From Jacaranda mimosifolia (taxonomy: Eukaryota > Streptophyta > Magnoliopsida > Lamiales > Bignoniaceae), in NCBI GenBank assembly GCA_018894105.1, contig CM032120.1, forward strand, positions 25,938,710-26,002,709: DNA of 64,000 bases, written 5' to 3'. Below the pieces are notes generated by a model. The model was given only the letters and a program-made list of their open reading frames with translations, made no database searches and was not told the origin of the DNA. Position 1 is the first letter of the stretch; every line of letters begins with the position of its first letter. The translations under genes were made by a program, and so were the position numbers. Shown one piece after another: positions 34,001-45,800 of the stretch.

Positions 34001-34099
34001 TTGGAAGCAGTGTGCAATCCAATTATAAAAAAGGCGTACGAGAAAAGTAGCACAAATGCTTCTGATCATGAAGACGATGAATCCCATGATGAATTATGA
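31057..34099 (+). CDS. BiP: BiP-D: ER-lumenal Hsp70 chaperone, intact copy
   Basis: Seven exons: 31057-31105, 31589-31847, 31960-32174, 32275-32994, 33105-33259, 33335-33417, 33616-34099. All have GT-AG borders and reading frame is kept throughout; 1965 nt, 654 aa. The start at 31057 was chosen because it supplies the signal peptide and follows the TATA box by a normal distance; the later ATG at 31603 would lack a signal. Hsp70 signatures are at 35-42, 222-231 and from 359, followed by the peptide-binding domain, the lid and a terminal HDEL. It acts in the ER lumen with J-proteins and nucleotide-exchange factors. Residue 95 is Tyr where Hsp70s have Asp in V/I-F-D-V-K-R-L; BiP-C has Asp. The GGEDFD motif (Phe258) is intact. 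A perfect ERSE upstream predicts induction by ER stress. Confidence 0.95.
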
Positions 34100-34672
34100 A
34101 ACATACATAGGTAGTTAGGACTATTAATTACATGTTCTTTTCTCCCTTGATAATCGTCTTGTTTTCTTATTTTTAAAGTTGGAAAATTTTATAGTTTTAT
34201 TCTTACCGGTATTAGGATGTTAACATACAAATTTTTGTTATGGGGTATACACACAACATATTTATATATATTGCAAATGTTTTCTCATGCAAGCTCCAGT
34301 CATTCTTTGTCTAAAAATGCTTTCCTGATATATCATATGTTGGAATCTAGTTTATGTTTCTTTTAGACATAAACTGAAAAGGTTGAGCATATATTCACTG
34401 AAATCTACTTTTTTAAGAAAAAAACCAGAATAGAATCTTCTTTGCTCATGATTGAATTGAATGCCCTTGAAACCATTTAGCCCAATCAAAATTCAAAACA
34501 TAAGATCTAACTTTGAGTACATCAAGATTGAGAAAGATAAGATCTATCTTTTTGTAGGTTAGGACAGTTTTCCCCTCCAAATGAAGCAAAGAATAAGCAT
34601 CAAACATTCTTTTGTTTCCTTCATTCAAGTTATGATGCTCAACAAAAACATAAACACTGGAAGAAAACAAAA
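34100..34672 (+). other. 3' region of BiP-D and spacer to the next gene
   Basis: A 573-bp spacer conserved downstream of psi-B (10663-11205, inverted) and in part downstream of psi-A and BiP-C. It must hold the BiP-D polyadenylation site and the promoter of the small gene. I saw no clear TATA box for the latter. Confidence 0.5.
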
Positions 34673-34996
34673 ATGGCCATCAGCCACATTGTAATAATCT
34701 TAATAGGGGCCTCAGCGTCGTTCTTTCTTGCATTACCCAAATTCAGGAAGATGCGAAAGAGGAAAGCCAGAGCAGGGAAATTGAAGATTATAAGAGAAGC
34801 ATTGGAAGAAGCCGAAGAAAGAGCAAGAATGTATGAAGAAAGGCATGATCGCATTCTCAGTCAGATATGCTCTTATTACCTGATAAATCAGAACTTGGAA
34901 GAGGCCTTGTCTGGGGCTCGAGATGCCATGGATCAAGCCCTGGACTTTGCTGTTTCCCTCAGAAAATTGCAAATCGAGATAATTTCTTCGTTTTAG
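34673..34996 (+). CDS. Small membrane-anchored coiled-coil protein next to BiP
   Basis: Intronless frame of 107 aa. Residues 5-21 form a hydrophobic membrane segment. A strongly basic stretch follows (residues 23-36, K/R-rich), then a charged heptad-like helix (about 37-60, with E-E-A-E-E-R) and a conserved-looking C-terminal helix ending I-S-S-F. The positive-inside rule suggests an N-out signal anchor with the helical part in the cytosol. It resembles uncharacterised plant proteins with the pattern 'ERHDRxLxQICSYY'; no function is known to me. It is co-oriented with BiP-D, 573 bp downstream. A broken duplicate lies at the same place after BiP psi-B, which supports it as a real gene that was part of the duplicated unit. 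The start is the first ATG and includes the whole membrane segment. Confidence 0.75.
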   Translation: MAISHIVIILIGASASFFLALPKFRKMRKRKARAGKLKIIREALEEAEERARMYEERHDRILSQICSYYLINQNLEEALSGARDAMDQALDFAVSLRKLQIEIISSF

Positions 34997-35804
34997 TATA
35001 TGTTTGATTATCTAGTAACACATTATGGAACCAGTAATATCAAATTTATGTCTTTTTCCATTTTGTTCATTTAAAAATGATCTTATGTTTGGAGGTTTAT
35101 TCCACGCTTCATCTGTATATTGTTATAATGCATAGATATGGATAGGATATAATATGATACGGACATGGAATATAATAATTAATTTTTAGAATATAACACA
35201 GCTTGAATATATACATATATGGATGAAACATATATTTATATGCATTTATGTAATTAATGACAAATTTGTAGAGCTATCACTGTGACTAAAAAATAGTCTT
35301 ACTTTAAAAAAAAAATAGAATATAGAAAAAGTAAATAAATTTGGATGAGGTGCTACTATTTTCTCAACTAATAATAATTTTTATTTATTTATTTTTAATA
35401 ATTACAAGACCTTGAATCCACCAGTGACCATGCAATGATGTGTTTAAACTTTAATCTGGTTCTACAAAGTGACTCTGGGCTGTGGCTATAGATATTGATC
35501 ACTCTTGAAAACTGTATCTCAACCTAATAATGACATAGTTCATCTAGAGTATCATGGACAGCTCAAACTATACAACATAAGCCCATTTTCACCAAAGCAT
35601 GAATTTTGGGTAAGATCTGAATTATTAGAAAAAAAAAAAAAAAAAAACTGAATTTTTCAATAAGAATTATTAAAAATAAGAAATACTATTTCTTTTTAAT
35701 TTTATCACATGCCTCCGGTTTTGGGTCAACACAGTAAGTTGTGTAGTCTCACACACACAAATATGTAAGGCATACAGTCCAACTATAATTTGTTAATAAT
35801 AAAA
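34997..35804. other. Intergenic spacer
   Basis: No gene seen. Poly-A run at about 35631-35647. It ends at the terminal inverted repeat of the Mutator-like element. Confidence 0.5.
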
Positions 35805-38020
35805 GGAATAATTCGGTTTTTTTATAAAAAAATTGTGAAAAAAAAATTACAAAAATACGGCCTTTTTTGGGAGTTTTACAAATTTATAGTAAGTTGCACT
35901 CGGTGAATGCAACTTTAAACAGTAACTATTTATTGCAGTTGAAAGTTGCACTCATCGAGTGCAACTTCTATTTGTTACTGTTGAAAGTTGCACTCGGTAA
36001 ATGCAACTTTCAACACCGAGTTCAACTTTCAACAGTAACAAAATTTTGTCCCCCAGTTGCCTTTTTTGACCGGTAAGCAAAATTATGAGTACTGTTGAAA
36101 GTTGCACTCACCAAGTGCAACTTTCAACAGTACCCATAAATTTTTTATTGGAAAAAATTTTCTTTCTTTGTGTATAAATTCTTTTAGGGCTTGTTCTCTT
36201 ATATTTTGGGAAAATATTTTTCAACCCCCAAAAAAATTTCAAAATGCATACACATTCCTCAATCTTTCTCCCAAAATGCTACAATTTTTTACCCAAAAAA
36301 CCCCCTCATAATTCACCAAAAAAAACCCTGCACCCTAAAAAGCACATCTATCCTCTCATTTTCTCACTCCATCTTTCACATCAACCATTCATTTATTTCA
36401 CTTATATATACATATATATACACACATATATATTTACATATATGAAAATATTAAAATTTTGCTATTTAAAAAATTCTAAAACTTATGTTTACCTAAAAAT
36501 ATTTAATGTATTAATTAGTTAAAAATATTAAATACCTTATTAATTTTTAAATAAAAAATTATTTAAAAAATTCTTTCAGAAGAAATGTTAGTTTAGTAGT
36601 AATAAAAATCTTTACTTGTCAAGGATGCAACGGATTTTTTCGTCACAAGAGGGGGAATTTTTTTTTTTTTAAATTTCAATTTTAAAGACTTAATTTGGCT
36701 TCCCCCCAAGACATTTTCTTTTCATTTCATATCTCTCATGTTCACTCCCCTCCTCCTCTTCTTCTTCTTCTTCTTCTTCTTCTTCTCTTTTAGTTTAATA
36801 TAAATGGCTGGCCTCACCAACAGCACCAGCAATGGCCGCTGGTTGCCAGTCGGCCGGCCAAATCTGAAATTTTTATTTTTATTTTTTTCAAAAATTAGTT
36901 ATAATTTTAAAAAAAACTAATATGGTTGTTTGGGTTATTGTTTCAAGTTTGAATGGTGTATACTTGTGTATTATTTTCCTTGATTGAGGTAATTTTTTTA
37001 ATTATGCTAAAATTTAATTATGTTTTAGTTAATTGTCCCCATTAGCTAAAATTTGATTTATGTTTTAGGTAATTGTCTCCATTAGTTAAAATTTAATTAT
37101 GTTTTAGTTAAAATTTGATTTATGTTTTAGTTTTATGAATTATGTTTTATATAATTTGTCTCAATTAGTTAAAATTTAATTATGTTTTAGTTATCTCCAT
37201 TATGTTTTAGTTAATTGTCTCCATTAGCTAAAATTTGATCATGTTTTAGTTGAAATTTGATTTACATGTTGGTTAAACTCAAATAATAATTTATTATTTT
37301 TGGTATAATAATTTGATTTAACAGAAATAATGATTTATGTATTAGTTAAAATTTGAATTATATTTGATGTTAGTTTTATATGTTGTTATATTTGTTAGAG
37401 TTATGTTTTTATTTGAATTAAAAATTTTATTAGAATTATGATTGAGTTAAATTTTATGGTACTATATATTGAATTGTATTAAATATTTAAATTTTCATTT
37501 AGTTTGTGGAATTATGATTTATTAATAAATATGTGCGCTTGTAACATGTGCCTAACAATGTAGGCTATCTTAACTTGGTGGAAATCTTTTGTGAGTGGTA
37601 ATTTTAGAGGAGCATTTAAAGGTAAATTTGGATATCTTGTTTTAATTTTGTAAAATTTTTATAGTACAATACATTATAAATGTTTAGAATTTATGGATTT
37701 AGGAAGAAGGATGGAATGTTGGGATAAGGGGTGGAGCCTTTTTATTTGTTGCTGATTGGTTTTTAATTGCTTGCACGATGATGATGGACATAAGGGGGAG
37801 TGTTTGTGTGTCATTATGTGTTTACTAATATTATTAATTATAAATGCTAGTTTAAATTATGATTTATTATGTTAGTTTAAATTTAATTTATGTATTAGAT
37901 TAAATTATATTAGTTTAAATTTGATTTATGTATTAAATATTGTTATATCATGTTAGATTTGTGTTTTTATGTGAATTAAAAATTCTATTAGAATTTTGAT
38001 TGAGTTAATTAATTTTTGTG
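35805..38020 (+). repeat. Left terminal inverted repeat of the MULE
   Basis: Partner of 40750-42814. It contains, from outside in, several GTTGAAAGTTGCACT/AGTGCAACTTTCAAC palindromes (35885-36133), a (CTT)n microsatellite (36758-36786), a short GC-rich block with GGCCGGCC-type sequence (about 36820-36862), and a degenerate tandem array of 'ttatgttttagtt...ccattag' units (about 37010-37260). That array is larger than on the right and explains part of the length difference. Confidence 0.88.
36089..36133. repeat. Perfect 20-bp hairpin in the left MULE terminus
   Basis: Arm 36089-36108 (GTACTGTTGAAAGTTGCACT), loop CACCA, arm 36114-36133 exactly complementary. Further imperfect versions lie at about 35886-35922, 35937-35970 and 35981-36013, so the outer TIR is a series of related hairpins. 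Confidence 0.92.
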
Positions 38021-38148
38021 AGTGTTAATTTATTTTTTGTACTGTAGAAATATTGAACAATGTAAATCTTAATATTTTATTAAATTTTATGATAGTTATT
38101 GATTAGACTGATTAATTAATATAAATTGTGTGTGTATTTGTAGAAGGT

Positions 38149-39168
38149 ATGTCGACTTCGAGTACCATTCTTGTTCTAATATACTTTGGCGGAAAAATTA
38201 CTAGATATTCTCGCTCAATGGATTATGATCATCCAGCATGCAGTATCATTAGAGTATATTGTGAAATAACATATTCTGATCTGTGCTACGAAATCTATGG
38301 AGCGACAGCTATTGATAACAGCAGCTATAAACTAAAAATTCAAGCAAAATTCTATTTGGATAAACAACACGGGATATCTACACTTGTCGAAATACAGAAT
38401 GATAATAGTTTATCTATGTTGTTTGGTCCACAGTGCCAACTTGATAGTGTGGAATTATATGTTGAGACAGAAGCAATATATCAGACTGGTGTTGATAATA
38501 CTTTTGGAGTGGGGTCTTAGATGGGGCTTTTGATGCAACTCGAAGGTCAATTTGCCTCTTATCAAGATTTTGGATGGGATCAACAATACCCAACTCAATC
38601 AAAAATAAATGTTCATTTGGTTACGCAAAGGTTTGCAAATGTTGGGATTCATGATTTTGGTGAAGGCCCTTCTACCTCTCATCAAGTTTTTGAATGAGAG
38701 CAAGATAACCCAACACATTTCGTTAATGATGGTGAACCAGAGCCACAAGTAGATAGTTTTCGTAATGAAGAGTTGAGGGATTCAGAACCAGGTGAAAATG
38801 ATAGTGATGATTTTAATGGTAGTGACGATGATGAGGTAGATATTGATACAATGGAAGACCTATTGCCTTCACACGGCGAGGGAACATCTTCCCAACAATT
38901 ACCACATGAGACGAGAAGAAATACATCCACAACTATGCAACCAAGTTTGTATCCCGTATATCCATTTTTCTCTGCAATAGATGATAATAATATATTTATA
39001 CAGGCAGATTCTGTGGATATTCCAACCCATGGTTGGACTGAGTTTTACGACTCAAGTAAAGAAGCACTCCACGTGGGAATGGTATTCAAGAGTAAAGAGC
39101 ATCTTATCACTTATTCAAGAGTAAGGAGCATTCTATCAAGCAAATCTCTTATGATTCGTACAGAGTGA
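38149..39168 (+). pseudogene. mudrA-type transposase, N-terminal fragment with stops
   Basis: The first 124 codons (38149-38520) have the N-terminal domain found at the start of many plant MULE transposases: I-Y-F-G-G near the start, C-x-I-I-R-V, I-T-Y-S-D-L-C-Y-x-I-Y, then Y-K-L-K. A TAG (38518-38520) and a TGA (about 38695) interrupt the frame. The same frame then continues through an acidic linker (D/E-rich, about 38770-38870) to the start of the DNA-binding region (V-G-M-V-F-K-S-K-E-H-L, about 39079-39111), and stops at 39166-39168. The DDE catalytic core and SWIM finger are missing; the PMD gene follows within about 140 bp. This is a deletion derivative. Confidence 0.85.
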
Positions 39169-39305
39169 CTTGCTGTTTGCGTGAAAGAATTACAATGCCA
39201 CTATCTAAAAATCCATTCAATTGATATTAATATAACAATTTATATTATCCATATACGCAGAAAACAGTTGCATGAAAATGTTAATAAACTATAACGTATA
39301 TTATC

Positions 39306-40264
39306 TTATCGAGCACCATACGGAGGAATTGGAAGTCCATCAACTACTATTGGAGCTTCATTGTCATCGACACGAGAAGTTAATCTTATAGGCGTCAATG
39401 TTGTAATACGTGACCATGCCCAAATCTACAATTAACAATTTTTTAGGCGTCATACCTAATTGCAAGAATTAATATAAAAACAAAATAATACTACTTCACC
39501 TGTAACAACTGTATCGCTCCACCAATATTTGATCTTCCTCTACGTGATGTAGTGCAAAGCTCACAATACATGAACGATAAAACTGCACTACCCCAACTAA
39601 AGTTACGGACTTCATATATTTGCTCCATATGCTGTAAGTAAACCAGTGATACTACAGAACCCGATGAGCTTGGGCACATAAGACCTCCAAGAAGTATCAA
39701 CACACAGACACGTGCGTACTGTTGGACCTCCAAAACTGTGCTATGATCCGTAATTCTAGTATTATGAATATGGTCCGTAAGAGCAGTAAGATGAAGTTGT
39801 GACCCCCTAAGGTCTCGCTCCTCTGGAATGAATTCGAGATAATGATGACTATAATCCTGCTACTGCATGAGGTTGTGAACATGGTCTTTACCTATAACAG
39901 CAATACCGTTTATGGGTAATGCCCAAATAACTACTATGTCCTGCAACGTAACTGTAGCCTCTCCCACACGTAAATAAAATGTGTGAGTCTCTGAGCGCCA
40001 CCTCTCGACCAGAGCCGTAATTACATGAACATCAGTCTCAATATTTCTACAACTGTAGACATCATAGAATCCCATCTCATTTAATAAAGATAATACACGA
40101 GGGTGTAGAGCCTAGCGTCCTATAATTCTCCAAAATCTTCTATCTCCTTGTCTAACAACTAAAGTGTCATCTATATCTCCAGCTAATACACCCTCTGATC
40201 GATGGCCATCTTGCATGTATAAGACACTGGGATCACGTGGACCATATATATCTCTGATATCCAT
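39306..40264 (-). pseudogene. Plant mobile domain (MAIN-like) gene, two nonsense codons
   Basis: Minus strand. Exon 1 runs from ATG 40262-40264 to 39500 and exon 2 from 39425 to a stop at 39306-39308, with a GT-AG intron (39426-39499). The product has the plant mobile domain pattern: F-W-R-I-I-G, E-M-G-F-Y, L-V-E-R-W-R-x-E-T-H-T-F, then G-E-x-T-V-T-L-Q-D. PMD proteins occur in MAIN/MAIL nuclear proteins, which act in silencing and genome stability, and as passengers of plant MULEs and Gypsy elements. Two in-frame stops (40112-40114 and 39860-39862) break it, but the frame is otherwise kept over its whole length, which suggests recent loss. The domain also appears shorter than usual at its C-terminal side. 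Confidence 0.85.
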
Positions 40265-40749
40265 CTTGAAATATTTGCTAGAAAAATAAATAAAAATAAT
40301 ATGATTAGGTACATCCAAAATATTTATTGGTATATTAATGTGAATGACAGACAAATTGAGGATTGGAATGTCTATAGCCCATTCATAGTCTAATTCTTAA
40401 TTTGTTTATCATTACATCAAACATATCCAAGTAGATAAAATACCAAATATTTAATATGATTAATGATACATTCTATCAAATATTCTCTTAAATAGAATAC
40501 TTCAAATTGCCTAAAAACAAGACTCAACAAAATGTAAACCATTACTTCAATTAAAAACAACTTATAATATTTATAAACATAAATTAGATATATGTGTTCA
40601 TTACTATAACGAAACAACATATATCATAATTAATAAAGTGATTATCAATCTAAAATTTTCTTACAAGTGCACATATTTATCTATAAATCATAATTTCGTA
40701 AACTAAAATTGAAATTTATAAAATTAATACAATCCAACATATACTAACA

Positions 40750-42814
40750 AAAAATTAATTAACTCAATCAAAATTCTAATAGAATTTTTAATTCATATAA
40801 AAACACAAATCTAACATTATATAACAACATTTAATACATAAATCAAATTTAAACTAATATAATTTAATCTAATACATAAATTAAATTTAAACTAACATAA
40901 TAAATCATAATTTAAACTAGCATTTATAATTAATAATATTAGTAAACACATAATGACACATAAACACTCCCCCTTATGTCCATCATCATCATGCAAGCAA
41001 TTAAAAACCAATCAGCAACAACTGAGAAGGCTCAACTCATTCTCCCAACATCCCATCCTCCTTCCTAAATCCACCAATTCTAAACATTTCTAATGTATTG
41101 TACTATAAAAATTTTACAAAATTAAAACAAGATATCCAAACTTACCTTTAAATGCTCCACTAAAACTAACACTCACAAAAAAATTCCACCAAGTCAAGAT
41201 AGCCTACATCATTAGGCACATGTTATAAGCGCACATATTTATTAATAAATCATAATTCCACAAACTAAATGAAAACTTAAACATTTAATACAAATCAATA
41301 TATAGTACTAGAAAATTTAACTCAATCATAATTCTAATAAAAAATTTAATTCAAATAAAAACATAACTCTAACAAATACAACAACATATAAAACTAACAT
41401 AAAATGTTATTCAAATATCAACTAATACATAAATCATTATTTCTGTTAAATCAAATTATTATACCAAAAATAATAAATTATTATTTGAGTTTAACCAATA
41501 CGTAAATCAAATTTGAACTAAAACATGATCAAATTTTAGCTAATGGAGACAATTAACTAAAACATAATGAAGATAACTAAAACATAATTAAATTTTAGCA
41601 TAATTAAAAAAATTACCTCAATCAAGGGAAATAATACACAAGTATACACCATTCAAACCTAAAACAATAACACAAACAACCATTTTAGTTTTTTTTTTAA
41701 ATTATAACTAATTTTTGAAAAGAAAAAAAAAATTCAGATCTGGCTGGCCGGCCGGTCGTCGGCCAGCAGCCTGCTGACCGCACCAACAATGGCTAGCTGG
41801 TCGGAGGAAGTGCCCGCCGGCCGGCCATTTAGATTAAACTAAAAGAGAAAAAGAAAAAAAAAAGAGGAAGAAGAGAAGAAGAGGAGGGGAGTGAACCTGA
41901 GAGATATGAAATGAAAAGAAAATGTCTTGGGGGGAAGCCAAATTAAGTCTTTAAAATTGAAATTTAAAAAAAAAAAAAATCCCCCTCTTGCGACAAAAAA
42001 ATCCGTTGCATCCTTGACAAGTAAAAGTTTTTATTAATACTAAACTAACATTTCTTCTTAAAGAATTTTTTAAATAATTTTTTATTTAAAAATTAATAAG
42101 GTAATTAATATTTTTAACTAATTACTCCATTAAATATTTTTAGGTAAACATAAGTTTTAGAATTTTTTAAGTAGCAAAATTTTAATATTTTCATATATGT
42201 AAATATATATGTGTGTATATATATGTATATATAAGTGAAGTAAATGAATGGTTGATGTGAAAGATAGAGTGAGAAAATGAGAGGATAAGTGTGTTTTTTA
42301 GGGTGTAGGGTTTTTTTTGGTGAATTATGAGGGGGGGGGGGGTTTGGGTAAAAAATTGTAGTATTTTGGGAGAAATATTGAGGAATGTGCATGTATTTTG
42401 AAATTTTGGGGGGGGGTCGAAAAATATTTCCCCAAAATATAGGAGAACAAGCCTTAAAAGAATTTATACACAAAGAAAGAAAAAAATTTCAAATAAAAAA
42501 ATTATGGGTACTGTTGAAAGTTGCATTCGGTAAAATATAGGAGAACAAGCCTTAAAAGAATTTATACACAAAGAAAGAAAAAATTTCAAATAAAAAATTT
42601 ATGGGTACTGTTGAAAGTTGCACTCACCGAGTGCAACTTTCAACGGTACCCATAATTTTGCTTACCGGTCAAAAAAGGCGGTTGGGAGACAAAATTTTGT
42701 TACTGTTGAAAGTGGTGAGTGCAACTTACTATAAATTTGTAAAACTCCCAAAAAATGCGGTATTTTTGTAAAAAAAAATTCACAATTTTTTTATAAAAAA
42801 ACCGAATAATTCCC
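40750..42814 (-). repeat. Right terminal inverted repeat of the MULE
   Basis: Inverted partner of 35805-38020. It shares the 'cctaatgatgtaggctatc'-type block (about 41200-41220), the GC-rich GGCCGGCC block (41742-41825) and the hairpin near the end (42601-42653). It carries a private tandem duplication of 98 bp (42434-42531 and 42532-42629) and long G runs (42331-42342, 42409-42416). Confidence 0.88.
42601..42653. repeat. Near-perfect hairpin in the right MULE terminus
   Basis: Arms of about 25 bp starting ATGGGTACTGTTGAAAGTTG, separated by a 3-base loop (acc, 42626-42628), with one mismatch in the stem. It is the counterpart of the left hairpin at 36089-36133. Confidence 0.9.
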
Positions 42815-45800
42815 ATGTTTTATTACACTAAAAAGGTGCATACATGCAATGCACGTAATTTCTTAGTTTTTTTTAACGTTTATTGTTCTATAAATTATTT
42901 TCTATTTATATTTAATATAAGTGCTTATCGAACATATAGACAAATAAAAAATAATATGAAAAATAAAATTGTCATTTGAAGTTATAAATATGTTGAGCCT
43001 CTAACATAGTTTAATAATAATCTAAGGTAATATATTCCTTCTTCTATGGGATTTGCATCGTGTATGCGATCTATTATATTTTTTTTGCTTTTTTCTTTTC
43101 CAATGTCTACATTGTTTGTCCCAAATATAATATCTTATGAATATCTACATTACTTAAACCCCCAATAAAAGATGTTGAAAAACAATTCTTTTTTCCAATT
43201 TTACCACCCCTTGTCTCTCCTTTTAAGGTGATATCCATAATACGTTGTTGTAATTCAGATTCGAATTTAATAGGTATGGCGAAAGTAATCAATCTTATAG
43301 TTTCTAGTTTTATGTTAAGAATTTGAAGAACCAACAATAGAATTTCTTTCCCTGAAGAAATTAGTACAAAATCGATAGTAGAAGCTTGATCTCTATATAA
43401 ATAAATTATGATTTGCGAATATGAAAAATTCATATGAAAAATGCTTAAAAATTTTGATAATAAGGAATAGAAAAACTCACAATTAAAAATTCAAATTTTT
43501 AATTGTATAAGTGCGTCACAGAATATTTTTGCATTGGTTAAACTTTGTACGTTATAGTAAAAAGAAAACAAGTCTCTTCCCAATAAAAAGAGTAATAAAT
43601 AATGGAATAAATTATAAATAAGATACAAATCTATTTATTATTCTTCAATAATGGTTGTACTACTTGTAAGAGTCACCTAGCTGGATAGATCCATTATTTT
43701 GGATTGCATTATTAGATGTTTTGGTACCTTTTTCTAAATGCTTAGGTAACATCTTATATCACCTATTGGGAAAAGAAGTGGATATTGCAGTAGAGCGTAA
43801 CATTCATAAAGATCACAACATGCATAGACAATAATATCTTGTACCACTAATATATTATGATTATTTCTCTCCACCAAAATTGTCGAACTTGATAAACATT
43901 TGGAGAATTATAAAGTAAATTAGTCTAATAATATTTTTTTAAGATATAGAACTGGATATCATTCATTGAAAGATAATTATTTAACCTTCTGAAGATTTTT
44001 GCATAAGAATCTATCTCCATAAATTTTTATAAGTTTTGTCATAATTGCTTTAGATAAATCTTATTCTTTTAGTATTTTCTATCCTCAATCTCATTTTCTG
44101 TTTAGATAAAAATACAATTGAATGTTAGCATAATTATTTTCGTTTGAAAATTAACCTTGAAGGACCATGATATCCATGCCTTGTGTTTGATAAGTATAAC
44201 TCCACCCATGTAGATGCAAGTTTTTTGTGTAATTACATACTAAATGAAGTAAAAGAGAATATACAGTTCAAAACTTAAATACCTTTTAAAAAGTTCATAA
44301 CCTCTCCTGATAGAAAAATAAACAACTTATGCAATTCATTTGCCATTTAAAGAAGAGCAGGTCTAACTTTTTCCATTGCCACAATGTGCAAGGTTTTTTT
44401 AAATCTTACAACATTGCAATAGATGTAATTAAATACCTTATTCAACTCATGAGTCTTCGAGCCACAGGATCACAAATTCTCAAATCGAATCAAAATATGA
44501 GATTAAAATTTAAAATTTTAGCATATGATAATTATCCCACATATATGATATTTATTGAAAATTCATAGAGTACATATTTATTGAAAAATTGCTAACATTT
44601 TGATTGATAAGAAATCATTTATGTTCTTAGAAAATATAAAGTGGTAAATATTGACAATTGAATTTTTATGAATTAACTCTTTTTCATCCAAAACTATGTT
44701 GAAAGAGAGGTTGTAACTTATTAATTTTTATATTATTTCTCCTTCAATCATTTAATTGATTTTCTCATTTTCTTAGACTCTTTAATTTTATCTATATATG
44801 CATGTCTCTCTATATTACTCAATGCAGCATGTTTCCTCTTCATCTTGTTTTGTCTTTATTGTCAAAATAAATATGCTATAATAATATTAATTATTATTAG
44901 AAAATCATGCCCATGTATCTAAAAATATGGGTGAAATATTTCTAAATAGCCATATACAATCATGTATTAAATATATATCAGAATATCCTACACTAAATCA
45001 ACTAAACATGAAGTTGAGTCAAGATATAAGTTTATCGATTCATTACCTATTTAAGAACTCTTAGCTAAAAAATGAAACAACACAAACATGTCAATTGAAT
45101 AATGACTAAAACAAAATATATCTTAAACAAATTAACATTTAAAAAACATGATTTGTATGTATCTTTTACAATTTGATAACTAATAATAGCCAACTATTGA
45201 ATTCTTTCATTTTTTGGTGATATTTGAAGAAGTTTTTATTTTCCAATTTATTCTCTATCACTCTCAATGAATTAAATTTGTGCTAGTTGTTATTCCATAA
45301 TTTTATTTTTTATTTTTTGTTAATTGGAAAGTCCTTTTGATTTTTTAAACAATAATTTCAATTGTCACTTTATGAATTAAAACGAAAAATATGATTAAGA
45401 TGATTCAAAGTAATTTGTAAATTGCTTTCCTCCAAATTTAGATAAATAAATAAAACTTATATTACTTATTTCATTTTAAATTTTTAATGGATCACTTTTT
45501 TTAATTCAAAATTAAAAAAGAAAAAGAAAAAGACTTTCTCATGTGTTTGATTTATTTATTATGATTCTATTCGCACTTTCGTCTCTTTTTAGTTAAGCCA
45601 AGATAGAGAAAATTAAGTTTTGATCAATTTTAAACATTTAAGTACCATTGTGTAAAATAAAAATCTTTTAGTATTTATAACTTTTCTTTTTGTTAAAAAA
45701 AAGTGTGAAATCATTTCCTTAAAAGTTTGTCAGTTACATTCATAAATTTGTAAAAGTTGGAATATTATAAATTAAGTTAGCAATTAATATATTATATATA

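Larger units (their letters stand above)
35805..42814. mobile_element. Mutator-like element with ~2-kb inverted repeats and plant-mobile-domain gene
   Basis: The left end GGAATAATTCGGTTTTTTTA is repeated inverted at the right end (complement GGGAATTATTCGG...). The inversion continues for about 2.2 kb on the left and 2.06 kb on the right. Inside are an N-terminal mudrA-type transposase fragment (plus) and a plant-mobile-domain gene (minus), pointing at each other. Long-TIR MULEs that carry a MAIN-like domain gene are known in plants. I could not confirm a 9-bp target duplication (ATAATAAAA versus ATGTTTTAT). The transposase lacks its catalytic domain and both genes have stops, so the copy is not autonomous. 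Confidence 0.88.

Noticed and set aside
36002..36522. Small plus-strand frames in the MULE end
   Set aside because: They lie in the inverted repeat and recur on the other strand at the right end (42114-42473); no protein features.
36758..36786. CTT run as a CRISPR-like or regulatory array
   Set aside because: Simple microsatellite without spacers.
43107..43433. 108-codon frame on the minus strand as a gene
   Set aside because: No recognisable domain, no neighbouring exons, no promoter or splice context. It may be a fragment of something real, but I cannot support it.
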